NCBI GenBank assembly: GCA_947449695.1
Contig: CANFST010000016.1
Span: forward strand, 1 to 59,095
Source: Chitinophagales bacterium
GTDB taxonomy: Bacteria; Bacteroidota; Bacteroidia; Chitinophagales; CAIODY01
Reading direction: 5' to 3'
Length of the DNA stretch: 59,095 nucleotides
In this document: in pieces, positions 33,929-43,361 of the stretch
Numbering within the stretch: the first letter of the stretch is position 1
Layout of the letters: each line of letters starts with the position of its first letter
The notes under the pieces: model-generated
The model's input: only the letters and a program-made list of their open reading frames with translations
Told to the model about the DNA's origin: nothing
The model's database searches: none
Program-made: the position numbers and the translations under genes

Positions 33929-34498
33929 ATGAATGATATTTTGCACTTATTACAAACCTATAACTATCTGTTGCTTTTTCCATTGGCAATTATTGGCGGA
34001 GTAGTGACAGCAATAGTTTGCGGCTTTTTAATATCCTTGCATCAATTTAATTTCTTGCCTGTAATGGCCATCATTTTAGCTGCTGATACAACTGGTGATA
34101 CCATTTTTTATATGATTGGCAGATGGGGAATGAAGCTGATTGAAAAATATGGTTATCGAATTGGCATCACTAAAGAAAAAATAGATAAGGCGACTGAGTT
34201 TTTTAATTTACATCATCGCAAGGCAGTTTATCTTTCTAAAATGGCAATGGCAATTGGTATTGTTGGTTTAATTGCTGCTGGTTGTTTGAGAGTTAATTTC
34301 TGGCGCTATTTATTAATTTGTTTAACTGTTACTTTTTTCCGTTCAATCATATTAGTAGGCATTGGTTATTTTTTTGGCAATGCTTATCATCAAATTGAAA
34401 AAATGCTAAACGTATATGTTGCATGGTTCACAGTTGCAATATTGCTGATAGCTGCTGTATGGTTGATTAACCGATTAAGGAAAAAAGCAATAAAATAA
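33929..34498 (+). CDS. DedA/VTT-domain family membrane protein
   Basis: The 189-residue protein has the short re-entrant helix and several membrane segments of DedA-like proteins, with the characteristic AADTTGDTIFYMIGRWGMKLIEKYG and KMAMAIGIVGLIAAGCLRVNFWRYL. It is close in length to the family's usual 200. DedA proteins include undecaprenyl-phosphate and lipid flippases of the inner membrane; the lipid moved here is unknown. The typical Arg and acidic residues of the two motifs are only partly conserved, so the transport activity is inference. Confidence 0.8.
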   Translation: MNDILHLLQTYNYLLLFPLAIIGGVVTAIVCGFLISLHQFNFLPVMAIILAADTTGDTIFYMIGRWGMKLIEKYGYRIGITKEKIDKATEFFNLHHRKAVYLSKMAMAIGIVGLIAAGCLRVNFWRYLLICLTVTFFRSIILVGIGYFFGNAYHQIEKMLNVYVAWFTVAILLIAAVWLINRLRKKAIK

Positions 34499-34547
34499 GG
34501 GGGTGATGAAAGAGAAATTTCTGTATAAAAAACAAATGATTGTTTGA

Positions 34548-34982
34548 TCACATTCTGTGATGATCTGCTTTCCAGTTTTTGATAGCCAGCTTAATTTCTT
34601 TGTTACTCATTTTTTCTTTCAAAGCTTTATCAGCTAAAGCAATCAGTTCATCATCGGGTGCAAATCGCAAAGCAATAATTTGCTTCATAGTGATTTCCTT
34701 ATCTAATAATTTTCCTGTTAAAACATAGTAGCGCAAATTTTCTTCTGCTCTTATTACTCGGTCTTACGCTTTTAAAGGAAACTGACGAACAATTAAAAAC
34801 ACAATGGTAAAAGATGCAGTCATTAATAATAAAATAATTGATTGCATTAAATTATTGCCCTGCCGATAATTTTCAACCACATTAATAATTGTTAAAACTA
34901 ATGTTGCTAATAAAACAGTGAACAACACATAATGATAAACTGGAACAAGGCGACTATGATTTTTAAAATTTTGTTGTTGCAT
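34548..34982 (-). pseudogene. DUF6526-like membrane protein gene interrupted by one in-frame stop
   Basis: Both halves lie in the same frame. The first 72 residues (MQQQNFKNHSRLVPVYHYVLF, two membrane helices, then IVRQFPLKA) end at TAA 34766-34764. Reading on in frame gives DRVIRAEENLRYYVLTGKLLD and ends KNWKADHHRM. Together, with one residue at the stop, they make a 144-residue protein that matches my memory of DUF6526, whose members read LKAQDRAIRAEENL at this point. A single CAA to TAA change explains the break. TAA is a normal stop throughout the window, so recoding is unlikely. Either a real pseudogene or a sequence error; the family name is from memory. Confidence 0.75.
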
Positions 34983-35060
34983 AACTTATTTGAAGTTGTT
35001 TCTCTTTTCAAAACCAAATGTAAACCAATAAACAGTTTTCAAAACACTTTGTTTGTTATG

Positions 35061-35092
35061 TTGTATTTAATTCAGAAAGCGTTTTAAATTTG
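35061..35092 (+). promoter_or_regulatory. Promoter for clpS
   Basis: TTG at 35061-35063 and TAAATTTG at 35085-35092 are separated by 21 bases, close to the Bacteroidota -33/-7 arrangement. The -7 element ends 20 bases before the ATG at 35113. Confidence 0.55.
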
Positions 35093-35112
35093 TAGTTCGA
35101 TTATAAAAAAAC

Positions 35113-35397
35113 ATGAATCCGAATACCATTGAACAGGAAGATGCCGACGTTGAACTGCTTTTAACGCCACCTTATATTTTAACCTTGCACAATGACGACT
35201 TCAATACATTTGATTGGGTGATTAAATGTTTGATAAAAGTGTGTAATCATAAATATTTGCAAGCGACTCAGTGTGCCCACATTGTTCATAACAATGGAAA
35301 ATGTGAAGTAAAAAAAGGCGACTATGATGAAATTAAAACGATGTACGAAAAATTACTCTCAGCTGATTTAACTGTATCAATGGAAGCTGCGGAATAA
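35113..35397 (+). CDS. clpS: ATP-dependent Clp protease adaptor ClpS
   Basis: ClpS binds N-end rule substrates and delivers them to the ClpA or ClpC ATPase. The 94-residue protein has the conserved YILTLHNDDFNTFDWVIKCL, containing the NDD motif that reads N-terminal residues, then QATQCAHIVHNNGKCEVKKGDYDEIKTMYEKL with the conserved His and GKC. The length matches the family. It has its own promoter. The partner ATPase is not in the window. Confidence 0.92.
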   Translation: MNPNTIEQEDADVELLLTPPYILTLHNDDFNTFDWVIKCLIKVCNHKYLQATQCAHIVHNNGKCEVKKGDYDEIKTMYEKLLSADLTVSMEAAE

Positions 35398-35418
35398 TAG
35401 TATTTCATCTCAAAAAAA

Positions 35419-37659
35419 TTATTTACAATTTTCATTGTAAGCAGATTGAGCTTCTTTGTTTCCTAAGGTTATCGCATTTGACAAGTCATTACAAGCACCT
35501 GCTTTATCAGACAATTTTAACTTAATTAATCCTCTTTGATAAAAGGCATCAATATGTTTCGGATTAATAGCAATGGCTAAATCATAATCAACCAAAGCTT
35601 CTTTATACCGATTTAGTTTCGATTTGCAAATGCCACGTTCGCATATACAATTGGCATATTGAGGATTTATGGCAATGGCTTTGTCATAATTTAAAATTGC
35701 ATTGTCATAATCCAATAATAAATAATAATAATAGCCCACATTGTTATAAGTAACTTCATCCTTTTCTTTTTCAAAGCTTAATGATAGCAAGCCATGATAT
35801 AATGCAGCTTTATGATCATCTAATTTTGTATCTACTCTTGCCCATTCAAAATAAACATCTGCATTAGTTGAATCAATATTCCAGGCAGCAATACAATCAT
35901 TTTTTGCTGATTGATACATTCCTTTTTTACGCTTTAAAGATGCTGACTTCAAATAACTATCAATATCTTTTGGATTAATTTTTACAAGCATCTCGTAATC
36001 ACTTATTGCACCCAAGGTATCTTGTAGCTCAAGTCTGTCAAGTGCCCGGTTATGATAAGCTGAAATTGCTTTGGGATTGATAGCAATGGCCTTGTTATTA
36101 TCCTCAACAGCACCTTTCAAGTCATTCATAAAAGCTTTGCAAACTGCTCGATTCATATAAGCTTCATCAAATGTTGTATCAATTACAATTGCAATATTCA
36201 AATCAATAAGTGAATTTTTATAATCGCCCATTTCACCTTTGCACAAACCTCTCATAGTGAAAGCTACCTTACTATTGGGATTTAAGCTAATTACCTTTGT
36301 AAAGTCTTGAATGGCCTCTTCATTCAATTTCATTTCATTTTCTAACTCACCTTTATCTTCATATGCGCTTGCACTTAATGGATTAATTTTTATGGCATTT
36401 ATATAAGCTGCCAAAGCATTTTTATAATCTTTTAAGTCGCGATAGTTAATACCAAAATTTCGCCAATATTCATCATTGTGAGGGTCGAGTGCAACTGCTT
36501 TTTCAAAATCTAATGAGGCGCTTTGGTAATCTTCTAAAAAAACTTTTGCTCTTGCCCTTGTATAATAGGCATCTGCCTTTTTATTGTTCAATGTTATAAA
36601 TCTATCAAAATAATTAATTGTCCCTTTATAGTCTTGTAATTCAAATTTTGAATATGCTGCAAAATATAAAGCATTTTCATTTTTTGGATTAACTACTAAT
36701 GCACTATCATAATCAGTTATTGCCTGATGATATTGTTTTAATTCATAATAAGCATTGGCTCTGTTTTCGAAAGCCAACGGGTGTCGGGAGTTGATTTTTA
36801 TGAGCAAATTATCAACTGCGATTGCCCCATGATAATCACCTAGTTCTTTTCTCACATTACCTAAGTTATATAATGTTTCATCGCTATCTGGATTTAACTC
36901 GTAAGCCCTTGTATAATCGGGTAAAGCTTTTTTATAATCACTCAGATCATATCTGCAAGAGCCTTTTAAAGTATAGGCTGATACATAGGCTGAATCTCTT
37001 TTTATTAGTTGATCACAAAGAGCGATTGCAATATCATATTGCTTTAAGTGATAATGTGCCAATGCCTTATTATAAATGATTTCAATATTATTAGGATTAA
37101 TGCGATAAGCTTTAGTAAAATCTTTTAAGGCAGCTTTGTAGTTACCCAAATAAAAATAATTGAAAGCTCTTAAATAGTATAAATCCCATCCCTTAGGATA
37201 TTTTTTTAATGCTTTGGTAAAATCGCGATTACTATTTTCATAATCCATTAAGTAATGTTCAGCAGTAGCTTTTAAAACATAAATCTCTTTTAGTTTTTTG
37301 TTTAAAAGCAGGGCTTTAATACAGTCAGTTAATTCATCTTTATAATTTCCGATTCGCTCTTCTACATAAGCTCTGAAGTAATATACGTTTGCAGAGTTAG
37401 GCCTCATTGCCAAATAAGTTGAGAAATCTTTTATCGAGCCTGAATCATCTTTTAATTCCATTTTGGCTATGCCTCTTAAATAATAAGCTAATGCAAGGGT
37501 ATCGTTCAACTTTATCACATCGTTACAATCATCTAATGTTGATTCGAAATCTTTTAAATTATAATTTGTTATTGCGTTACTAAGCAATTCAACGGCTGAT
37601 TGTGCTTGACAAAATTGAACTAATAAATAAGCAACAAGTAATAAAAATATTTTTTTCAT
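35419..37659 (-). CDS. Secreted or periplasmic protein made of many TPR repeats
   Basis: The 746-residue protein has a signal peptide (MKKIFLLLVAYLLVQFCQAQ) and then consists of about 19-20 tetratricopeptide units of 34 residues, for example YYLRGIAKMELKDDSGSIKDF and ALAYYHLKQYDIAIALCDQLI. The units run to residue 720 or so, leaving no other domain. The end (NKEAQSAYNENCK) is charged. TPR solenoids of this kind serve as protein-binding scaffolds in the periplasm. The partner is unknown. The downstream gene clpS is convergent, and the gene for another secreted protein lies 33 bases upstream, so the two may be co-transcribed. Confidence 0.85.
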   Translation of the reverse strand: MKKIFLLLVAYLLVQFCQAQSAVELLSNAITNYNLKDFESTLDDCNDVIKLNDTLALAYYLRGIAKMELKDDSGSIKDFSTYLAMRPNSANVYYFRAYVEERIGNYKDELTDCIKALLLNKKLKEIYVLKATAEHYLMDYENSNRDFTKALKKYPKGWDLYYLRAFNYFYLGNYKAALKDFTKAYRINPNNIEIIYNKALAHYHLKQYDIAIALCDQLIKRDSAYVSAYTLKGSCRYDLSDYKKALPDYTRAYELNPDSDETLYNLGNVRKELGDYHGAIAVDNLLIKINSRHPLAFENRANAYYELKQYHQAITDYDSALVVNPKNENALYFAAYSKFELQDYKGTINYFDRFITLNNKKADAYYTRARAKVFLEDYQSASLDFEKAVALDPHNDEYWRNFGINYRDLKDYKNALAAYINAIKINPLSASAYEDKGELENEMKLNEEAIQDFTKVISLNPNSKVAFTMRGLCKGEMGDYKNSLIDLNIAIVIDTTFDEAYMNRAVCKAFMNDLKGAVEDNNKAIAINPKAISAYHNRALDRLELQDTLGAISDYEMLVKINPKDIDSYLKSASLKRKKGMYQSAKNDCIAAWNIDSTNADVYFEWARVDTKLDDHKAALYHGLLSLSFEKEKDEVTYNNVGYYYYLLLDYDNAILNYDKAIAINPQYANCICERGICKSKLNRYKEALVDYDLAIAINPKHIDAFYQRGLIKLKLSDKAGACNDLSNAITLGNKEAQSAYNENCK

Positions 37660-37692
37660 GGTGGTGAAATAAAATAGAGTTATAGGTAGAAA

Positions 37693-39513
37693 TTATTTGT
37701 CGGTTAATTTTTTATAAATAGCTTCATCTGCTTTAAAAGTGTCATCCAGTTTTTTGCTAAAAGGCAACTCTTTGTGTTTTTCAGAATAATAATTATTTAA
37801 ATCTTGCAAAATATATAATTCTTCTTGTGCAGCTCTGTCTTCAGCTGAAGTTAATTTTTCGGTTTTATTTTTAGTTACTGCATCAAAATTAGCAATTGCA
37901 TGTTGGTAGAATATTTCTGCTAGTTTATCTGCCTCTTCTTTTTCGTTGCAATCATAAAATAATTCAGGATATTTAATCATGTAAACATCAAAAGGTAAAT
38001 CGCTATCTGGATAATCGGTCATTGATTTTTTTAGTAAGGCTGCTGCATCAGCTTTATTTTCTTCAGCTAATATTTTTGCTACTCTGTAAAAAAAAGTACG
38101 ATAACCATCAACCATTTGTTTTTCCAAATTATCTCTGAATTTGTGTTCGGTATTTGCATTGGTATAATTTTCTTTTAGCCACTTTAAGGTAGATACTAAA
38201 TTTACTTTGCCTCCAAATATTCCATCAAAAGCCACATCAGCTTTTGATGGAGAAAGTAAAATTGAAATGCCTTGTTGTTTCAAATTGTTTTCAAGCCCTT
38301 TTAAATCTTCATAGTTTGGATTGTATGTTGATTGTATAGGACGTTGCCAATTATTTGCGCTAATCAAACTCAACAACATGAAATCATTTTTCAATACCCA
38401 TCTTAATGGTGCTTTATAAGTATTTATATCGATGCCTGCTGTAGTTGCTAAATTGGTTATTACTGAATCTTCCGATGATAAATAATCATTAGTATGACCA
38501 GCATAAAAAGCAGGCTTTAAACTAAAGCTGATGGGTTCAGCATCAAATACTTTTCGGGTTAAAAAATTTGCATACCTGCTGGTTTGAATCAAACTCATGT
38601 TGACAATTAATACATCTTTTCGGAAGTTGTCTTTGGCTTGAAGATAATACATCGTGTAAGTATCATTATCCCCCCAACATAATAGTATTGCATTTGGTTT
38701 ACATGAACTTAATGTATTTCGAGCATGATTCAAATAGAATGCACCATATAGGTTATCTTTTAATTGAGTTTTTGCCTCTTGTAAATTTTGATAGTATGCT
38801 AATGCTATGTAATCATACATCACTTCGTTGCAATATTCAATGTAGATGTTACCTACAAATGTGTTGAAGGAAGCATCTTTTTGATAACACTTCCAATAAT
38901 ATTCTTGTGCTTTTTGTTCAGCATCTTTAAATGTTTTCAATTGCTCGGCTGATAGACTATTTTCTGATTCGGGCTTGCCAGTAATATTCTTTTCGTTGAA
39001 ATTTTTATCTACATTCAACATCACATTAATTGCTTTGTTGTGGTAAGCCCTTCCTAAGGCATTTAACTGTTCAGCTGTAAGAGATGCATTTTTATTTTCA
39101 AATAAAGCAATCACATCATTATACCAATTATCGTAACCGTAATAGGGTTCTAATTTAAAACATAATCTCTCTAGTTCATCTAATTGAAAATCTTGCGCTG
39201 CTTCAGCTTCTTTATCAGCATCAACAAAATTTATTTTGTTAAATTCATTATTTTTTTTGTTCCAGAATAATTTGCTTTCATGCACTTGATAATCATCGTC
39301 TTTAACAATTTTTAAAGTTACGTACCAGCCATCCGTTCTTTTTTCTAAAAAATATTTTTCATCGCTAGTCCGTTTCAATTGTAAATCAGTGAATTTTTTA
39401 ACCACTTCATCTAATGAAGGGAATTGATTGGTTTCATTGTTTTGTGCTTTCAAGCAAAGAGAACTTGCGATTAAAAGCAATACTAAAAAGGTTTTGTTGA
39501 TTGAATTTGACAT
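37693..39513 (-). CDS. Secreted protein with similarity to the soluble part of DUF2723 proteins
   Basis: The product has 606 residues and starts at ATG 39513 with a signal peptide (MSNSINKTFLVLLLIASSLCLKAQ); an upstream start would add 13 residues without purpose. The segment AILLCWGDNDTYTMYYLQAKDNFRKDVLIVNMSLIQTSRYANFL (near 275-320) resembles the GDNDT segment of the soluble domain of Bacteroidota DUF2723 membrane proteins. No membrane domain is attached here. The rest is largely helical, with TPR-like stretches. A role in periplasmic or surface metabolism is possible but not shown. It precedes the TPR protein gene and may be in its operon. Confidence 0.65.
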   Translation of the reverse strand: MSNSINKTFLVLLLIASSLCLKAQNNETNQFPSLDEVVKKFTDLQLKRTSDEKYFLEKRTDGWYVTLKIVKDDDYQVHESKLFWNKKNNEFNKINFVDADKEAEAAQDFQLDELERLCFKLEPYYGYDNWYNDVIALFENKNASLTAEQLNALGRAYHNKAINVMLNVDKNFNEKNITGKPESENSLSAEQLKTFKDAEQKAQEYYWKCYQKDASFNTFVGNIYIEYCNEVMYDYIALAYYQNLQEAKTQLKDNLYGAFYLNHARNTLSSCKPNAILLCWGDNDTYTMYYLQAKDNFRKDVLIVNMSLIQTSRYANFLTRKVFDAEPISFSLKPAFYAGHTNDYLSSEDSVITNLATTAGIDINTYKAPLRWVLKNDFMLLSLISANNWQRPIQSTYNPNYEDLKGLENNLKQQGISILLSPSKADVAFDGIFGGKVNLVSTLKWLKENYTNANTEHKFRDNLEKQMVDGYRTFFYRVAKILAEENKADAAALLKKSMTDYPDSDLPFDVYMIKYPELFYDCNEKEEADKLAEIFYQHAIANFDAVTKNKTEKLTSAEDRAAQEELYILQDLNNYYSEKHKELPFSKKLDDTFKADEAIYKKLTDK

Positions 39514-39664
39514 GACAATAAGTTGATTGAATCTGTTATACGTATTCAACAAATATCAAATTAAAAAAGAGGAAAAGAAAGATTTTATCTGGAAAATGAT
39601 TATTAGGTTTATAGCTCAATTCGAAACTTTTCAAGTTCACTTTCAATAATGAATCATAAAGAAT

Positions 39665-40164
39665 ATGCTTCTTCAACACAAAAAATTATTAAGGCTTTTA
39701 CAACAAGCGTACTCGGCAGAAAAGGCAGCTGCTTATGCTTATATTGGTCATGCAGATAGTGTTAGGGATTTAAAACATCAACAACTTATTCATCAAATTG
39801 AAATTGATGAATGGAATCATAGATCTGAAGTTTTAAAAATCATGCAGCATTATCAAATACCTGTTTCTACATTTTTTGAAATCAAATATGGTGTCATCGG
39901 AAAATTGATTTGTGCATCTTGTTATGTAATTGGTTGGTTTATGCCATATTATTTCGCTGGGAAATTAGAAAGTGGAAATGTATGCGAATATTTCGCATGA
40001 TGCATTATTTCCATGAACTTGGTATCAATGAATATGACAATGTGCTTTACGACATGGGAATGAAAGAAAAAGAACATGAAATGTATTTCTTAGCCCAAAT
40101 CAAACATAACAGGTGGTTACCCATTTTCGAAAAAATATTTTTCTGGGGTTCAAAAAAAGTTTGA
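39665..40164 (+). pseudogene. COQ7-like ferritin-fold hydroxylase gene broken by a one-base frameshift
   Basis: The first part (from ATG 39665, 111 codons) carries YSAEKAAAYAYIGHAD and QIEIDEWNHRSEVL, the first Glu and ExxH ligands of a di-iron ferritin-like protein. It stops at TGA 39998-40000. The second part continues in the next frame from about 39991 with RMMHYFHELGINEYDNVLYDMGMKEKEHEMYFLAQI, giving the remaining ligands (MKEKEHE). Adding one T to the TTT run at 39991-39993 joins them as CEYFRMMHYFHEL. The joined protein of about 165 residues resembles demethoxyubiquinone hydroxylase (COQ7)-type proteins of Bacteroidota. It may be a genuine pseudogene or a sequence error. Confidence 0.8.
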
Positions 40165-40277
40165 ATGATGTTGATTTAGGTAGAAAATATTCGGTGCAGT
40201 CTTCAAAATCTTATTGTAGAAAATAATTTTGAGTCTGCCGTAATTCAAACAAACTATTGTTCAGAAAAACGAATGAG

Positions 40278-40838
40278 TTATTCTTCCCAATTTATTTGCA
40301 ACCAATTCCTGTATAATTCAGTTTTAGCAAACTTATCATCAAATGTTGTTTGCATAAAACACAAGTAGATTGGTCCTTTAAATTTGTTTACTTTTATTTT
40401 TGGGGTAGTTAAAAAACTTAAATACTTAATTTTTCGGTAAGCTATCAGTTTTTCATCTTGCCATTCAACTTTATCAAATCTGTGATCTTTTTTGTTTTCA
40501 TAATAGAAATAATTAAAGCCATCATGATTGAATATAATATCTTTATCTTTATTAAATAAATAATCGGCCATACCTCTTCCAGCGCCAAATACATCAACTG
40601 TATCTGCCATCACAACTCCATTTTTAATTAAATTAAAGTAATAAGGTGATGTATCGGCCTGTACATTAATATTATTAATTGTTGTAAATTCAAACTTCAA
40701 AATAAAAGATGCTTTTTTTAATCGCACCTCATGATTTTTAATAGCTACTTCATGTCCATCTTGCATCACTTTTATGATACACTGTGCAATAGACAACCTA
40801 AAAATTAACAACAAAACGAATGTCAAAATTAAACGCAT
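40278..40838 (-). CDS. Hypothetical secreted protein
   Basis: I do not recognise this 186-residue protein. It has a signal peptide (MRLILTFVLLLIFRLSIAQ) and a mature part of mixed beta strands (HEVRLKKASFILKFEF, GFNYFYYENKKDHRF) with no lipobox, no T9SS tail and no catalytic motif. It is separated from its neighbours by 110-220 bases on each side and so seems to be transcribed alone. It may be a small periplasmic or outer-membrane-associated protein. Confidence 0.65.
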   Translation of the reverse strand: MRLILTFVLLLIFRLSIAQCIIKVMQDGHEVAIKNHEVRLKKASFILKFEFTTINNINVQADTSPYYFNLIKNGVVMADTVDVFGAGRGMADYLFNKDKDIIFNHDGFNYFYYENKKDHRFDKVEWQDEKLIAYRKIKYLSFLTTPKIKVNKFKGPIYLCFMQTTFDDKFAKTELYRNWLQINWEE

Positions 40839-41062
40839 GACTTGTTGAAGTGGTATTTATTAATTTAAAATGCTAAACTAATTATTTTTGTCGTCTTTTA
40901 AGAATTTTGAAACACCAAACGCTTGAAGAATATTTGTTCTGATATTCCCAACTCTACTTTCAATATACGATAAATTACTTAGTTTTTTAAGTTTTTTCTA
41001 TTACAGGCTTTCGTTGCAATGTATCGTTATTTGCTGCGCTTCAAAATCCACTATTTACCCGA

Positions 41063-43342
41063 ATGAAAAAGTTAATCTCAGCTGCGTTTATTTTTTTTAC
41101 AATAAACTGCATTAAAGCAAATGCACAAATCGGTATAGGAACAACTACACCTAAATCAACATTAGATGTATATGGTTCATTTGGCATGAAGGTAGATACC
41201 ATAACAGCCAGCACAACATTAGATGTAAATTATGGTATTATCATTTGCAAAAACACATCTAATATTACCTTAACGATGCCGTCTGTAGCAACATCAAAAG
41301 GAAGAATGTATTTTATCAAAAAAGCATCAACAGGTAATATAACTATATCACCATTCACCGCTCAAACCATTGATGGCTCAGCTAACTTGGTTTTATCATC
41401 TGCCAATCAAATGATAAATATTGTTGCGGATGGTATTAGTAAATGGTTGATAACACAAAACACAACAGCTAGTTCAAACAGTTCCGCAACCACTAACACT
41501 TTATCGTCATCAGGCAATACTTTAACATCTACAGTAAACGGAACAATTGCTACAGCATCAGCAGTGAATAGTATTTCAAATACTTCTTCAGCTAATACTC
41601 TTAGCACAACTGTGAATGGCATTACTGGCTCAAACGTAAATATTATTAATACTAATGCTTTATCTTCTTCATCAAATGCTTTAACATCAACTGTGAATGG
41701 TGTGTCAGCAGCATTAACACCAGTAGCTGGAACAATAGGAACTTCAACCTACTTAGGATTTGATGCCAGTGGTAATTTAGTAAAAGGGGCAACTCCAACA
41801 ACCACCAATACTTTAACGTTATCTGTAAATACCTTAACATCAACTGTGAATGGTGTTGCAGCAACATCAAACGCAGTAAGCAGTGTTAGCAATACCTCAT
41901 CTGGGAATAATTTAACTACTACTATAAATGGTGTAGCAGGTTCATCTGTGCCAATGATAAATTCTAATTCAATTTCAATTTCAGGTTCTACTATTACCAG
42001 CACAGTAAATGGCATCAACAGTTCAGCATTAAACTTAGCGCCCATTGATTCAAGTATTTATAAAGCTGATGGAACTTTAAGGGCTACAAGAACAGTAACG
42101 ATGGGTGCAAAGAATTTAACCTTTAGTTCTACTACAGGTAATTTAATTTTCAGCCCATCTTCAACAGGTAAAATAGGAATTGGAACAACGTCACCAGGCT
42201 CTGAATTAGATGTAAAAGGAACTTTAAGATTATCCGGTTCATCTTCAGGTTATGTAGGGTTGGCACCTGCTGCTGCTGCTGGTTCAACTACTTATACTTT
42301 ACCAAGTGCTGATGGATCAAATGGCTATGTACTTTCAACAAATGGTAGTGGAACTTTATCATGGATTGGGGGTGGATGGTCAACAACAGGAAACAGCAGC
42401 ACAAACGCAGGTACAAACTTCATAGGAACTACTGATAATGCTGATTTAGTTTTTAAGAGAAATAATACCACTGCCGGAAACTTAGGAGCATTAACTACTT
42501 CATTCGGCGTTTCATCATCTGCCTCTGTCACAAATGGAACTGCATTTGGGGCATCTGCAACAGCAAGCGGTTCAAATTCTATTGCATTAGGTTATAATGC
42601 GCAAGCCACTCAAGGCAATTGTATTGCTATTGGTTATGGTGCTTCGGCAAATACAAATTCTAATTGTATGGCAATTGGTTATAATGCGCAAGCAAATAAC
42701 AATAATTATGTAACCGCCATTGGTTACAATGTGCAAAGTACTTCGGGGCAAAACACTCTAGCCGTTGGCGCATTAGCATCCGCAAGCGCTGATGATGCCA
42801 TTGCTGTAGGCAAAAGTGCTTCGGCTTCAGGACAAAATTCAATTGCATTAGGAACAGGTTTATCTGTTACTTCTAACAACACTGTAAGAATTGGAAACAG
42901 TTCCACAACAAGTATTGGTGGTTGGGCTAACTGGAGTAATGTATCAGATGGAAGATTTAAAACCAATATTAAAGAAGATGTAAAAGGTTTGGAATTCATC
43001 ATGAAGTTGCGCCCTGTAACTTATAATTTGAAAATAAAAGAACTGAATGCAAAACTGAAAATGCCAAACGGAAACGAAGAATCAATTGCTCAAAAGGAAA
43101 AAGAAATACAATCTGGATTTATTGCACAAGAAGTTGAAAAAGCAGCCAATGATTCAAAATATAATTTCAGTGGTGTTATAAAACCTGCTAATGAAAATGA
43201 TACATACCGATTGAGTTACGCAGAGTTTGTAGTGCCAATGGTGAAAGCAATGCAAGAGCAACAAAAAATAATAGACGAACAACAACTATCGATAAATGAC
43301 TTAAAGAAACAACTGGAAGTATTAAAATCGAAAGTGCAATAA
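41063..43342 (+). CDS. Surface fibre protein with YadA-type head repeats and S74 chaperone domain
   Basis: The 759-residue protein has a signal peptide (MKKLISAAFIFFTINCIKANA) and an opening segment QIGIGTTTPKSTLDVYG. Threonine/serine repeats of the type NTLTSTVNG cover about residues 145-335. After another GIGTTSPGSELDVKG module come YadA-like head repeats (residues about 490-600; units such as SIALGYNAQAT and MAIGYNAQAN), then an S74 intramolecular chaperone domain with SDGRFKTNI. The last helix (QEQQKIIDEQQLSINDLKKQLEVLK) is a trimeric coiled coil. S74 proteins trimerise and often cut themselves before the SD motif. Adhesin, phage-tail-like or structural roles are possible; no phage genes are nearby. 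Confidence 0.85.
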   Translation: MKKLISAAFIFFTINCIKANAQIGIGTTTPKSTLDVYGSFGMKVDTITASTTLDVNYGIIICKNTSNITLTMPSVATSKGRMYFIKKASTGNITISPFTAQTIDGSANLVLSSANQMINIVADGISKWLITQNTTASSNSSATTNTLSSSGNTLTSTVNGTIATASAVNSISNTSSANTLSTTVNGITGSNVNIINTNALSSSSNALTSTVNGVSAALTPVAGTIGTSTYLGFDASGNLVKGATPTTTNTLTLSVNTLTSTVNGVAATSNAVSSVSNTSSGNNLTTTINGVAGSSVPMINSNSISISGSTITSTVNGINSSALNLAPIDSSIYKADGTLRATRTVTMGAKNLTFSSTTGNLIFSPSSTGKIGIGTTSPGSELDVKGTLRLSGSSSGYVGLAPAAAAGSTTYTLPSADGSNGYVLSTNGSGTLSWIGGGWSTTGNSSTNAGTNFIGTTDNADLVFKRNNTTAGNLGALTTSFGVSSSASVTNGTAFGASATASGSNSIALGYNAQATQGNCIAIGYGASANTNSNCMAIGYNAQANNNNYVTAIGYNVQSTSGQNTLAVGALASASADDAIAVGKSASASGQNSIALGTGLSVTSNNTVRIGNSSTTSIGGWANWSNVSDGRFKTNIKEDVKGLEFIMKLRPVTYNLKIKELNAKLKMPNGNEESIAQKEKEIQSGFIAQEVEKAANDSKYNFSGVIKPANENDTYRLSYAEFVVPMVKAMQEQQKIIDEQQLSINDLKKQLEVLKSKVQ
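41500..42030 (+). repeat. Degenerate tandem repeat in the fibre protein gene
   Basis: The coding sequence repeats a module centred on TTAACATCTACTGTGAATGG-like stretches, encoding LTSTVNG or LSTTVNG, seven times at irregular spacing (41520 to 42010). The units differ by many silent and replacement changes, so they are old, and recombination between them is probably limited. Confidence 0.6.
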
Positions 43343-43361
43343 TTTTATTTACCAATCAGAA

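Noticed and set aside
34541-34566. Hairpin ATCACA-TTC-TGTGAT at the end of the DUF6526-like gene as terminator
   Set aside because: The stem is only six pairs, overlaps the coding end and has no T-run.
34548-34982. Stop-codon reassignment to explain the in-frame TAA
   Set aside because: TAA ends many intact genes in the window, so it is read as stop here; a point mutation is simpler.
41500-42030. CRISPR-like repeat pattern
   Set aside because: The repeats are in frame within a fibre protein gene, vary in length and sequence, and encode LTSTVNG modules.
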